NCBI RefSeq assembly: GCF_001886855.1
Contig: NZ_CP013197.1
Span: forward strand, 1,054,001-1,118,000
Origin: Spiroplasma citri
GTDB taxonomy: Bacteria > Bacillota_I > Bacilli_A > Mycoplasmatales > Mycoplasmataceae
Direction: 5' to 3'
DNA: 64,000 bases
Shown here piece after piece: positions 37,401-52,400 of this stretch. Under the pieces are notes generated by a model. The model searched no databases and was not told the DNA's origin. It saw only the letters and a program-made list of their open reading frames with translations. How positions within the stretch are numbered: the stretch's first letter is position 1; each line of letters starts with the position of its first letter. Made by a program: the position numbers and the translations under genes.

Positions 37401-40400
37401 GTGTTAACTTGTCTGGCGCATAACCAGTATTAACTTAAGCACATATTTTTTATCATATGGTAAAACTGGCGTCACACCGTTTGTATCTGGATTGAATTTA
37501 ATAAAATTAAGATTTTTTTCACTAGCATAAGTGATATTTTCACCAAGCTCTCCCAATGTCTTGTCATCTTTTAAACCTTTTTCTAATCGCTTTTTGAACA
37601 ATGGCATCTAACATACTATGATCATACCCATAATTTAAATCAAAATTATCATAAATACTTTTGAAATTTTCATGTTTATCAACTTTTCATTAAAAAATTT
37701 AATAATTGAATTTGATATTTGTTCTACTACTGCTTTTAAAATTTTTTGCATTTTATCAATATCATTAGTAATAGTATATTGAATTAAAAATGGTACAACT
37801 GTTTCTAATTTTTTAAATTTAATGCTAACATCAAATTTAAAGTTTAAACGAACTGCTTTTAAACCTTCTGGATTAATATATGCCAGTTTACCTAATTTTT
37901 CAACATCAATAAAATTTAAAATAACTTTCACACTATCTGGTTCAATATTCAATGGAAAGTTGATTATTGTTTCAAGCATTTTTACAACTAATAACAGAAC
38001 TAACACTAACAACACTAAAATTTGCAACCCCTAACATTGCTAATAGTTTTTTCATAGTTTTTTAAACCTTTCCTTTTTTTAAAATAGATATATTTCAAAT
38101 ATTTTATATATACTTTGAATATCCTACATATTCGAAATATCTTTTATGTTATTAAAAAAGGATAATAATTATTTTAAAGTATTTCTTTTTTAGTTCGAAA
38201 GAATTTCTAATTTATGGTGTGAATTAACACATATATAAGAAATTTTAATCTTTAGTTTGAATTAAATATTTATAATTTAATGAATATTTTTGTGGAATAA
38301 TACGAAATAATCGTTTTAAGAAATGGACCGCTTGAATATTTAAATTAATAATTTTTAATTCATCTGCTAGAGGAATTGTTTCAAAAAGACCTTTTTTCCC
38401 AAAACCAGCATTATTAATAAATAAAACAATATGATACTGTTTTATTTCTTCAAAGAAAGCATAACAATTTTCAGAAATAGACAAATCATATGATAAAACA
38501 ATAATTGTTTGTTCAGGAAATTGTTGTTGTAATTCTTTTGCTCATTCTGTATGGCGAGATACTCCAATAATATGATAACCTTGCTTTAATAATCACTGAC
38601 AATAACCATATCCAATCCCTGATGATGCTCCTGTTACTACAGCAAATTCTTTTTCCATTATATATCATTCCTTTCATTTCCTTAATTTTAATATTAAATA
38701 AAATAATATTTTTTAAAATGTAAATTAAATGCAAAATGTAAATTAAATGCAAAATGTAAATTAAATGCACAGTAACAAATTTATTAACTCAATAATAACA
38801 TAAAATAGTAATTGTTATAATTATTTTTAGAATTAACTATCAAAAATAAGTTGATTTATTTTATTCCACGTCATATTAAACTTTACAAAAAAAGGTTAAA
38901 AAATTTAAACCTTATTTTCTAATTCCCAATGTTTCAATGATTGCTTTATATTCATTAAAATTAGTCTTAATTAAATATGCAAGCAAGTGTTTTCTTTGCG
39001 CTACTTTTTGCAATAAACTTCTTCTTGAAACAATATCTTTTCGATGTATTTTCAAGTGTTCTGTCAAATTATTAATATTTTCTGTTAAAATTGCAATTTG
39101 AACTTTTGTTGAACCAGTATTTTTGGCATTTTGACCAAACTTTGTAACTAATTCTGCTTTTTTTTCTTTTGAAACCATTACTATCTTCTCCCTTCATTTA
39201 GTGGCTTATTATGTTAAAACAAAGAATTTAAGAAAGGGTTATCTTAAATCAACGAAATAACAACCTTATTAATATTATGCTTTTTTAGCAAAAAAAGCAA
39301 GGGTATTAACGAAATCTTGATTTAAAAGAGTGACCAATTCTGTTAAATTATTAATTTTAATATTTTCTCGAAGGTATTTTTTAAAATAAACAATGATTTC
39401 CTGCCCATATAAATCTAAATTAACATTTAGTAAATATATTTCAACAACTTCTTTCCCTTCAAATAACCGATAAGATGTCATTGAGGGATAAAATTTTCCT
39501 TGTGCTAATGTTTCTGTTATATAGACACCATGGGGCAAAATTACTTTTTGTGGCAAATAAATATTTGCCGTTGGAAAATTAATTGTTCATCCTAATTGTT
39601 TTCCTGGTTTTACTTCACCACGTAGATTATAATCTTCATATAATAATTTATTAGCGGATGATAAATCATATTGTAATAAAAAATTGCGAATTGTTGTTGA
39701 GGAAAACAAATTATCTTGGCGAGTAATTAAATAAACATTTTCTTGACCAAAAAAAGCAATAATATCATTAAAATCTCCTTCACGATTTTTTCCAAACCGA
39801 AAATCAGATCCAATGACAATTTTTGTAACATTAAATTGTTTTTTTAAAATTGTTAAAAATTGTTTTGGCGATAAATTTATAAATGCAGTAGTAATAGGCA
39901 CTTCTAAATAATAATCAAATCCTAATTTTTCAACAATTTGTTGTTTTGAATGATTATCTACTAGTTTTGTATTTACTTGTTGTAAAAAATCACTAACACT
40001 TTGCGACATAGTAAAAAATAATGTTGCAAGGTTATGCTGTTTTTTAATTTCCATTAAACGTGTAATTAATTTTAAATGACCTTGATGAAACCCATCAAAT
40101 AAACCTAAACAAGCAACTTTTGCTTCCTTATAACTTGGCTTATTTCATACTAAAGTTTTCATTAATAATGATCGCCCTTCTCTCTATCATCTTGTTTTTT
40201 AGGCTCAATATGTGATCATAATCCACGTTGACAAGCATATACGTGTTTTCCAATATGTTTATAAATTGCTAAAACATTTTTATTTTTATCAATAATAAAA
40301 ATAATTGGGTCAGTATGTTTAATAATAACAATGGGTTTTCCTTGTCGAATTTCTTCATCATGATGATAAAGTAATAATTGTTGGTTATTAGTAAATAAAG

Positions 40401-43400
40401 CATCATACATCGATATTAACTCATTAAAATTTACTGTTTCAGGGCTAATTGCTTTAGATAACAAAAAATTCCCTGATTGCGTGCGGCATAAAGCTGTAAC
40501 AGTAGCAATAGTATTTAATTTTGCCGCAATATCAGTCACTAAACTTCTAATATATGTGCCCTTAGTACATAACACGCTAAATTTAATTGTATGATTATGA
40601 GCATCGTATTTTTTTAATTTAATCGCCTTAATTGTAACAGTTCTTGGTTTAATTTTTACTTCTTTATCTTGGCGAGCATATTCGTAAAGTTTTTTACCAT
40701 TAACTTTAATAGCAGAATATTTGGGCGGATATTGTTCATACATAAATCCATTAAATTCATTAAAAATTTTTTTTAATACCTTCTTCTGAATCTTAAATGG
40801 AGCCGTTTTATTAAGAACATTCCCAGTAATATCACCAGTATCTGTTTCAATAAATAAGCGCATTTCAACATCATAGGCTTTATCTGCTGTTAACAAATAT
40901 TCACTCATTTTAGTAGCATTATTTATTAAAACAACTAACAATCCTGTTGCTAATGGGTCTAATGTTCCTGCGTGACCAATTTTATTAATCTCTAATTTTT
41001 GTTTAATTTCTTGAATAACTTGATTACTTGTTTTTCCTGTTGGTTTATTGATTAAAAAAATACCATCATGCATAATAACCACCCCGACTTTCTGAAATAT
41101 TATATCATTTTTTACTATATTAACATTGATTAAAAAAGTACCTCTATTTTTGCCGTATTTTTTACAAAATTAATTGATTATTAAGAAAATATAGTTTACA
41201 ATATTTGTGTATGAAAAATAAGTATTGTTACATTTATATCTTTCTTAAATTATTCTAGCCTTTCCTTTTGTGCTAAAATTTGTATTTTGTGGCAATATTT
41301 AAATCTAAAATAGTCTTAAAGTTTGTTTTTCATACGTTTTTAAAAATTAATTGAAGTTTCTTATAGGCTGTTCATTTTTCTTCAATTAATTTTTTTTATT
41401 TTGTAAATTATAAATACAAGTGTAATAAATCTATTAATTTATGAAACCATAAAATAAAATAATGTTTTCTTGCCATTAACAAATCAACTCAGAAAGGAGT
41501 TGATTTGTTGCACTTCATATTACAATTTACATTTCTTAAAACAAAAAAATAATTTTAAAATCTGTCAATATCTAGCTAAAATTTCGTAAATTTATTTAAT
41601 TGATAATTGTTTCATAGTATATCTTTCAGTTCATGGATGATTTGATTTGGGTTTATGAGCTTTAGATTTTGGTAATGTTTTTTCTGTATTTTTAACTGTT
41701 GGAATATATTCTAATAGATTATAAATTTTGTTTTCATACTTAAGATACAATGTTTTATCAAATGCATTAATTATTGTAACATTTGTTTTTGAATTAAAAA
41801 CTTTTAGTTTTTTATTATCATAAGCTAAGTACTTTTTATTTGCATAACTAATTGATGATCCATTATCTGTTCTTCTTGTTGAAGTTATTGATAAAAGTAA
41901 ATTAATTTTGTCACTTTCTGGTGCATCAACGAAAAAAGAATTGTTATAATCAATGGGAAGAGCAAAGTGTTTATTGAATTTAGGCAGAAATTCTTTTAAG
42001 AACTTATTTGCTTCTTCAAGAGTAGTTACTTTTGCAAGACCTAATTCATTTTTTAGACGATCTTGTGAAGTGCCTCATAACCGTTCAATTCAACCTTTTG
42101 CTTGAGGAATTGAAGTAGTTATGATTTCGACACTTAATTCATTACAGCATATGCTGAATTGAGTAAAGGTGTCTTTTTCTTCGTTTTTACTATTATTTTT
42201 TTGATAAGTAAAAAATGTTCGCTTATCTGTATAAAATGTCATAGGAATACCATAGTTTTTTAAAATTTGATATAAAACATTATAATAACCATTTAAGGTT
42301 TCTTGATAATCAAAATATAATCCAACAACTGTATTTGTTGCATCATCAATAACACCATGTAAAAATATTTTAGGATGATTTATTCCTAGTCATAAATGTT
42401 CACTAGCATCAGCTTGTAATAATTCCCCAAAATATTTGCGGCGTTCTCTTAAAGGATGTGATTTATCTTTTTTTCTTAATTTCTGTTTTCTAGGAGATTT
42501 TATTTGATTTAGAGACATTAAGTTGTACAAAACTGAATAAGAAGTTTTTATTTTTTCATTTTCAAGTAATTTTTCTTTAAAATGTATAAAATTAAAATCA
42601 ATATATTTAGTTTTGTAAAGATTAAGAATATTTTCACAAATTTCTGGTTTTGTTTTGTTATATGCTGTTCTACCACGTGAATGATGGGCAAAGGAAGTCA
42701 TATTTTGTGTATCATAAATTTTCATTAATTGTTCAATTCTACGAATAGACAAATCTAAAATTTTAGCAGCACGTTTTTTTGTTATTTCATTATTTAATAA
42801 CTTTTCCAATAGTTTTATATTTATGTTTTTCTGTCATTGTTAATTTTCTTTCCATAGTTATCACCAAATTAATAATATAAATAATTGCGAAATTTTTGCT
42901 AGATAACTATTACGAAATTATCACAAGATAAGGGCAAAAATACTTTTAAAATTTTGCAATTTCAAAAATGTCTTAAGTAGACAAATAAGTAAATCAAAAT
43001 AAGAAAATTGGACATGTTATGTAATCTTTATTTTTAATAAAATAAAGCAACGAACAAAATAAATGCATTAAATACCTAAATGGCCTTTAAAATTAATAAA
43101 ATATCTCAAAAAATTAAAAAATATGACTGAAGTCCTATTTTTTATATTAATTTATTATCTTGTAAAATGGTAACTAACCCTTTAAAAAGTAAATCTTTAT
43201 CATAATGGTAATTAACTAATTTTTTAATGTAAGTAGCATTACCTCCCGTTAAAATTACTTGTGGGTTTATTACTTCAGTTGCGAGTTGATTAACAAAAGC
43301 AATAATTGCTAATAAATGACCATTAACTAATCCAATATTGATTGCTTGCTTAGTATTTTTTCCTAAAATAGCATTGTCATAAGAAAAATCAAATTTTTGT

Positions 43401-46400
43401 AATAATTGTGCTCGTTCAAATAAGGCTTCTGCTGCTGTTTCTAAACCTGGCATAATAATTGTTCCTAAGAGGGTGTCTTGTTTTAATAATGAAATTGTTG
43501 TTGCCGTCCCCATATTAACTAAAATAACATCTTGTTTAGGGAATAAAGCTAATGTTGCATATGAACCAACAATTAAATCAGCACCAAGATTACGAGGATT
43601 AGGAATCTCTGTTTTTATTCGATCAGTGGCCAAATTTTTTTTAACTTGATAAAAAGGAATTTTTAAATCGACAGCCAACTGATAAAATAAATCATCTCAC
43701 ATTGGTCGAACTGAAGATAAAACTAATAATGTAAGATCTGTTAGAACTAATTTTATTGTACTTAAACCAGTTATTATTTTTTGTCGAAAATTTTTTTCAG
43801 CAACTAATTCGCGACTAGCCATTGTTAAAAAAACAATAATCTTTTTTTGAGGATTAAAAATTGCAAATTTAATTGCTGTATTACCAATATCAACTAATAA
43901 TTTCATTATTGTGTTTTCTCCTTTATTAATTCACTAATTGCTGCTAAAATTTCTTTTGCAATAATAATTTTGTTTTGACTAGGAATTTGTTGATGTCCTT
44001 TTTTTGTTAATAAAATGATTTCATTTTGGTCAGCACCCATAGCATTAATTTGATTAATAATAATTAAATCTAAATTTTTTTCAATTAATTTTTGTTGCGC
44101 ATAATCTAAATCAAAATCATTTTGGGCACTAAAACCAACTAAAATTTGTTGCTGTTTTAACTTACCTAATTCAGATAAAACATCAATATTAGCAAGTAAT
44201 GATACAGCAAGTTGTGGATTTTTTCGTTTACTAATTTTTCCTTTCATAGGAACCGCAACTTGATAATCATTTAAAGCAGCACATGCAATAATAATATCTT
44301 GTTCTTTATATGCTTTTAACATTGCTGCTAACATTTCTTCGTTTGTAGTTGCTTTAACATGCTCATAATAAATTGGAAAATCACAATCACCAACAATTGT
44401 TGTTAATGAGCAGTTTGTTCATCTTAATACAGTATGCAATGCATCTCCCATTTTGCCACTAGAATTATTTGTGACATAACGAATATCATCTAAATATGTT
44501 TTTGTTCGACCAAAATTAAGCATAACTTTTTTATCTTTTCACAAGTTTTTTCAATCTAAAAATTGCTTTATTTCCATTAAAACATCTTCTCATTCTCAAG
44601 CACGGCCAATACCAACCATATTGCAAGCAAGCATTCCCGAACGAGGCTCATAAACTTGATTCCCATCCGCTATTAATTGTGCTAAATTACGTAAATTAGC
44701 TGGTGATAAATACATCTTACTATTCATTGCAGGAAAAATCATTTTATAACTTTGAGTAACACTATATACTAAACTTGCTAAAATATTTGTAAAACCATGA
44801 GCAATTTGAGCAATAAAGTTTTGTGTTGCTGGATAAACAACAAATAAATCAGCTTGCTCAGCAATTGTAATATGTTCTGATAAGTCTTTTTTATCATAAT
44901 ATTGTTTCATAAAAATTTCAGTTTTTGCTGTTGCTGGTTGATCCTTTAAAAATTTTAAAGCATCTTGTGTTAACAGTAATTCAACATCATATTCTTTTTT
45001 CAATGCTTCATATAAATGAAGTCCCTTATATGCAGCAATGCTTCCTGTAATAACTAAAATAATTTTTGCCATCTTAACACCTCACTCATCTTTATAATTA
45101 TATAATTAAAAATCGATATATTTATGTTAATATATCGATTTTTAATTATTACCCTGTTGTTTTCTTTGTAAAAAAACAGCTTGCATTCTTCGTTGCGATT
45201 CGGCAATAATTCCTTCCACTAATTCTTGTCAATGTTGTTGCTCTAAATAACGGCAATAAAAGCTACGAATAATATTTAATCGTTCACCATAACGTTCTTG
45301 GGCAAAATATTTTACCTTTTTTAAGATTGAGATATAGGCATATTGTAAATCTAATGGTTTTTGATAAATTTTTCGATAAACCTGTGCATATTCTTTAATT
45401 AACTCCGTTGCCTTATATTCTAAGGCTTTTGTTCATTCAGTAATCATTCGTTTCAAAATTTCATCTTTTTGTGTTGAATTATACTTTGAACTTTTCATAA
45501 CATAATACAATTTTATTTCTAATGCTAAGACAGGATTATTATGTGATATAATTTTTTCATTATTCACAATCATTGATAATTCACGAATAACATTATCATA
45601 AAATTGGCTAGAATTGTTCCCTACTAAAGTTGACACTTTTTCACCCCACATAATAAATAGTTTTTATCAAGTACCTTTCTCATAGTAATATTATACAGTA
45701 TATTTATCATTTTTAATTAAAAACTTAACTAGGAAACATTCTAATACATAGTTTTTATCTTTTAATTATCATTGCCAATAATATAATCATAATTTTTTAA
45801 GTTATCAACAGAAGCCATAATAGCTTGCAACCGCATATAATAATTTGATGATGAAATAATTGGATATTTTTTATCAAAATAAACTTTAATATATGTTAAC
45901 TTTTTACGATAAGTTGTTAATCATTTATGCGCAATTAAATTTAGTTCTTCCATAATTTCTCGTTGATTAACACTTATTGCATCTTTCCGCTTTGCCGGAT
46001 CTAGTTTTTTAAATAAACTTGTTGCTTTTTGTTTAAAATTAATTGCATAGTCAATAAATCCAACTACTCCTAAAATTTTAACTGGTGTAACATAAATTCC
46101 TAAATCATGGTTACGACAATAATTATACTGAATTCGCGAAAAGTTAGTATTTTTAAACTCTGATTGAACATAATTTAAATCATTAAATTCTTTAATATTA
46201 TAAATTTTAAAATCAACATAATAATCATATGGTGTTAAAAAACAATTATTGGTATATCAACTGTATCGTGAGATTGATTCAAAAATTTCTTCTTCAATAA
46301 ATTCAAATTCACGAAAATAATATGTTTCTGTTTTTCAAAAACGTTCTAAAATATAAAAAATTAACTCTTCACCATCAATATTATTTAAAAATCAATTTTT

Positions 46401-49400
46401 TTGAAAATTAATATTACGGTACTTCATTAAATCTTGTTTTTCAATTCGTTTGCCTGCATCAATTTTTTGCAAATAATTATCATATCTTTTTGTAAAATAT
46501 TCATAAAATCATCGCAAGGTTAAAGTATATAGAATATAATAATATGGAAAATCAGTTTTAAGAACATACTTAATTAATTTTATTAATGTTCGTAATAAGT
46601 TATTAGAAATCTTATTAGCTTTATTAAAACCTTGGACAACTTGAATAACATTATCATTTTTTTCAATTCCATTGCGCCAAAAAATATATGTTAATTCTCC
46701 TTCCGAATTTTTTTTGTAACAAAAAGGAATAATTCGCACAATAAAATTAATTTCATCGTTCACTTGATATTCTAAATAACCATCATTTTGACTATCTTTA
46801 ATAATTGTTCCTTTGCTAATATTTTTTCGCATTTCATTTAAAACTACTTGGAACATTTGTTCACGTAAGCCTGTTTTATTTTTAGGATGATATTTAATAA
46901 CTGCTAATTCTAGTTCTAACTTATCATATTTTGTTAATGTTTTAAAACCATATTCACCAAGTGCAGTTGTTTGATAACCTAATTTTTGAAAACTATTTTT
47001 ATAAATTTTAAAAATTTCCTGCATTTTTTTTCGAATATTAGTTGCTAAATTAAGTTGTTTACTAACAATACTATTTAATTCTAAAAACTTTGCTTTTTTC
47101 TGCATTAAGTTCTCCCCTATTTTCTACTTAAAAACATTATAACAAAAATTACTTAATATTTATAATCTCATCATTAGCCACTTCAATACTAGCAGCATTA
47201 GGAATTTTATTTAAACCAGGCATCGTAATAATATCTGCTAAATAAGCAATAAAATATTCCGCTCCTGAATTAATTTTTAAGTCACGAATAATAATTTGGT
47301 CATCATAAGGATTTTTATTGCCAAAAATTGTTTGATGATTTTTAGCCATGCAAACTGGTCAATGCTTATATTTTGGATTTTGTTGATAAAAATTAATTTT
47401 TGTTTGAGCCAATGGACTAAAAACAATTTTTGTTGTTTGATAAATTTTTGTACAAATTATTTTAATTTTTTCAGTAAGCGATGTTGTTGTTGGATTAAAT
47501 AATAATTGATATTGTTGTGGTTTTTCAATTTCTTTAATAATAGTTTTAACTAAAGTTGGATCATCTTTAATTCCTAAATGATAAGTATTATTAATTCCAA
47601 ACGGAATTTTCTGTTCTTTTAATCATTCAGTTACCATAGCAATTTCTTCAAGAGTATCAGTTGCAAATTGATTTAAACAAACAACAAAATTTAAGTGATA
47701 ATTTTGAATAATTTTAATATGATGTTGCAAATGCGTCAATCCTTTTTTTAAAGTAACAAGGTCAGCTGTTGCTAATGTTGTTTCAACAGCACCACCATGT
47801 AATTTTAATGCTCTAATCGTTGCTACTAACACTGTACAATCTGGTGTATATTCCTCGTTTAAATTAATAATATCATTAAATTTTTCAAATCCTAAGTCAC
47901 TTCCGAATCCAACTTCGCTAACAACAAAATCACTTAATTTTAATGCTAAATTTGTTGCAATTAAAGAATTTGTCCCATGAGAAATATTTGCAAATGGACC
48001 ACAATGTACTAATAATGGTGTTCCATGTTTTGTTTGTGCTAAATTTGGTAATAAAGCATTTTTTAACAAAGCTAATAATGAACCAGTAATTTTTAATTCG
48101 TGGAGATAAACTGGTTCATTATTAAAATTATAAGCAACTATTGCTTGATCTAAACGACGACGTAAATCACTAAAATCTTTACTTAAACCTAAAATTGCCA
48201 TAATTTCACTAGCAGCAGTAATTTGGAAATGTTCTAAACGATGTAATTTATCACTAATTTTTATTTCAATATTTCGTAAAGCACGATCATTGACATCCAA
48301 ACAACGTTGTCAAACAATTTGCTTAGGATCAATTTGCAGCGGATTGCCTCAATAAAGCAGGTTATCAATCATAGAACTAACCATATTATTTGCTGTTGTA
48401 ATGGCATGAAAATCACCAGTATAATGTAAATTAATTTCATTTTCTGGTTCCATAATACATTCTCCGCCGCCGGTTGCTGAACCTTTTAATCCAAACACTG
48501 GTCCTAACGATGGTTCTCGTAATGCTAAAGTTGTTTGATATCCTAAATGATTTAACATATCAGCAATGCCAATTGAACAAGTTGTTTTTCCCTCTCCTGC
48601 TTTTGTTGGATTAATTGCTGTTACTAAAATAAACTTTGCTTTTTTAGGTAAATTAATAAAATTAAAAGCTTTTACTTTTGCCATATAATCACCATATTTA
48701 ATTAAATCATCATCTTTTAAATTAATTTTTGTTCCAATTGTTATAATTTTTTCCATTTTCTTCTACTCCTTTTAATTAATAATGTCCTATTTTTGGGGAG
48801 TGTCAATAATTTTTAAACACGATGCTATTTTAAAAAAGCTAAGATTTTGTATTTAATTATTTAACTCTTTCAGATACAATAATTTATATACAGGTATTTT
48901 AGCATAGAAAAGAGCAAAAATTTAATGGATAAAACAAAAATAATTGATGGAAAAATGGTTAGTGAATTAATTAAAGCAAAAATAACTGAACAAATTTTAA
49001 AAATTAAAGCAAAAAAGCAACGAGTACCGGCCTTAACAATTATTCAAATTGGTAATAATAAAGCAAGTACTACTTATATTAAAAATAAAAAAATTGCTTG
49101 TGAAAAAGTTGGTGTTACTTGCAAAGTTTTAAATTATCCAGATATTATTACTGAATCAGCTTTAATAAAAATTATTAATGACTTAAATAATAATTCTAAA
49201 ATCGATGCAATTCTTGTTCAACTTCCGTTGCCAAGTCATATTAATAGTGAAAAAGTTATTAACACAATAATAACCAAAAAAGATGTTGATGGCTTTACTC
49301 CAAAAATATTAGGCAATTTAATGCTTGGGCATTATAACTTATTACCAAGTACTCCAAAAGGAATCATAGCACTTTTAAAACACTATCAAATTCAATTAGC

Positions 49401-52400
49401 TGGACAGCATGTTGTAATTATTGGTCGTAGTAACATTGTTGGTAAACCACTTGCTAATCTTTTAATAAATGCCTCAGCAACTGTTACAGTTTGCCATTCA
49501 CAAACAAAAAATTTATCTGATTTTACAAACCAAGCTGATATTTTAATTTCTGCTGTGGGAAAAGCTAAATTTGTTACAGCAGAAATGATTAAAGAAAATG
49601 TTATTGTGATTGATGTTGGAATTAATCGTGATGAAGATAATAACTTATGTGGTGACATTGATTTTCATAATGTTTTCTCAAAAGTAAAAATGATTACCCC
49701 TGTTCCTGGCGGAGTTGGACCAATGACAATTGCCGCATTATTAGAAAATATCTTATATTTTTATCAATTGAATCAAAAAATATAAAAAATGTTTCTTTTA
49801 AATTTTATATCACTAAAAACCGTTAAAAAGATTTTAAAAAAATTCATAATATTTTTGGTAGTAAGAAAAAAGCATAGGTTTTATAAAAAAAATAAATAAA
49901 GTAATTAAATACAAATTAAAGTAATCGCTTATCAGAGCGATTTTTTTAATTGCATTATTCATCAGATAGTACCTTTAAAATTGTTGAATTATTTTTTCTA
50001 ATTCAACAATTCTACTAGATAAATTTGTATTATCTATAATTAATTGATTTTTTATTTTATTAGTTATTTCAATTAAAAATTAACCTATTTTCTCCATCAA
50101 TTAGTTAATTTTTATAATTTCCTTTCTGTGATTTATTATATTTTTTTGGTTTAACAACTAATAATATTTTTTTTAATAAAGGTACTATCTGATGAATAAT
50201 GCAATACTAAAACTTAATATTTTGATGCTTAAAGATGGATAACTCATCTATGGCACGAAGCCTTAAAGAAAGTGTGAAAGCGATTGGATTTAACCATATT
50301 TATTTCTTTAATTCTCGGCGGGGTTAGTCGCCCGCGAAATGTCAGAGCGTGTTTTTTGGCTTGTTTCATAAAAAGAGTGCTGTTAAACCGAAAAAAACGA
50401 TATAGGACACTAAAAAACAAGAGGGAGGAGCTCCAAAAGGTTATTTTCTTTATATAAAGTTGTGTAGGGATGGGTGAAGCGTAATTAATAACTGGGTAAA
50501 TTATTTTTTGTTTATTTCCGTAGGGTGTAAACTCTATCAAAATATTAACTAATAAATGAATATTATTTTTTTTTTACAGAAAGGAAAAAATAAAATGAAA
50601 ACATTACAAGATTTAATTAAAGATTTAACAGATATTACTGTTGAAGAACAAAAAATAAATGATTATTTACAATATTAAAAATTAGATTTAGAAGATGCTG
50701 ATTTACGAGATGCTAAATTACAAGGTACTGATTTATCTTTTGTTGATTTACAAGGTACTTATTTACGTTGGGCTAATTTATCTTTTGCTAATTTATGAGA
50801 TGCTAAATTACAAGATGTTGAAATAACACGACAACAATTAGACCAATTAACTGTTATTGAGGAGGAATTATAATGGGAAAAAGAAAGTATTGTGAAGATT
50901 GTCAAGAAGACGGATTAAATATTCCTTATGATTGTTATTATTGGTCTTTTTCAGATGAAAGATATACACAAAAAGAAATTGATTTTATTGTTAGCGAATG
51001 TTCTGCTAGAGAATTAAGACAAAATTTTAAAGCTAAATTGCATTATGTATGGCTAGTTGCTTTATTTCATATTGCTAGTGAGGAAGAAAAACAATGAATA
51101 TAACAGAATTAATAAAATTTGACAAACTAAAAGAAGAAAATGAATTACTTAAAAATGAAATTACTGAATTAAAACAACAAATATTATATAAAGAAGATTT
51201 TTATTTTCAATTATTTTGTATAAATTGTGAAAAAGTTGACGAATGTATATTATCAAATTGTTCAAAAAATACTTTAAGAAAAAATTATGTTTTATCTGAT
51301 AGTTCTAAATATGACAAATTACCTAGTAAGGAGGATTAATTAAATAATGAAAAAGTTAAATAAAAAAATTATCAACAAAATAAATGAATTAATGCTTAGA
51401 AGTTATCCAGTTTCAAAAGATGATACTACAGATGAACATTGAGCATTAGGCAAACAAAATTTGGAGGAAATAATATGCGTTTTGTAATGTGTTATAAAAA
51501 TAAAGATATTTGAAGACCGGAAAAAGATGATAACAATGATTTTATAAATGAAGAAATATTAAGTAATAGTAAAACAGAATTAAAATTAGCGAGGTTAAAA
51601 TGTAATTTAAAAATAATTGATAAATGATATTATTTTGTTGAAAAATATAAAACAAAACAAATAGAACCAATTTTAGATAAAAATGATTAAATATATTATT
51701 GCAATTGACCCTGCTGGAATTGGACAAACTGGTATTATTATTTATAATTTTTTGAAAAAGAAAATAATTAATAATATTACTTTTAATTCTAATTATGAAG
51801 AAGAAGCAATAAATAATATGTATTTAATATTAAATGATTTTAAAAATAAAATTTGTTCTTATTTAAGTAAAGTTATTATAATAATTGAAGATTACCAACT
51901 TCATGAAGGTTTAAAAATAAAAAATCCTTTATCTACTACTAAATTTATTGGTGGTTTAAAAGTTTTATGCAAATATTTATTTAATTTAAATTATGTTTTA
52001 CAATCGCCAGTTGTTAAGAAAAATTATATTTATACTGGAAATATTAAAATGACAGAGCATGAATTAGATGCTTGGAAACATTTGCAATATTTTTTAGTAA
52101 AAGGAGTTAATAAAAATGGCACAATCAAAAAGTAATTTATCTAAAAAATCAATAACTAATAAAACTAAAATAAAAAAGTTAATAAGTTAGAATTAACTGT
52201 TAAATTACATGAAAATCCTATTAAAACTAAAATTAAAGCACTTGTTGCTGGTGGTGTTGAAATTGATGCATGCTCGGCTAAATGTCAATGAGACGGATTA
52301 AATTATTCAACATTATCAATATATAACCAATCTATTTTAAATGAGTTTTTAAAATTAAAAAATACGATGAGATAAAAATTAAAGGCTCAGTATTTAATCA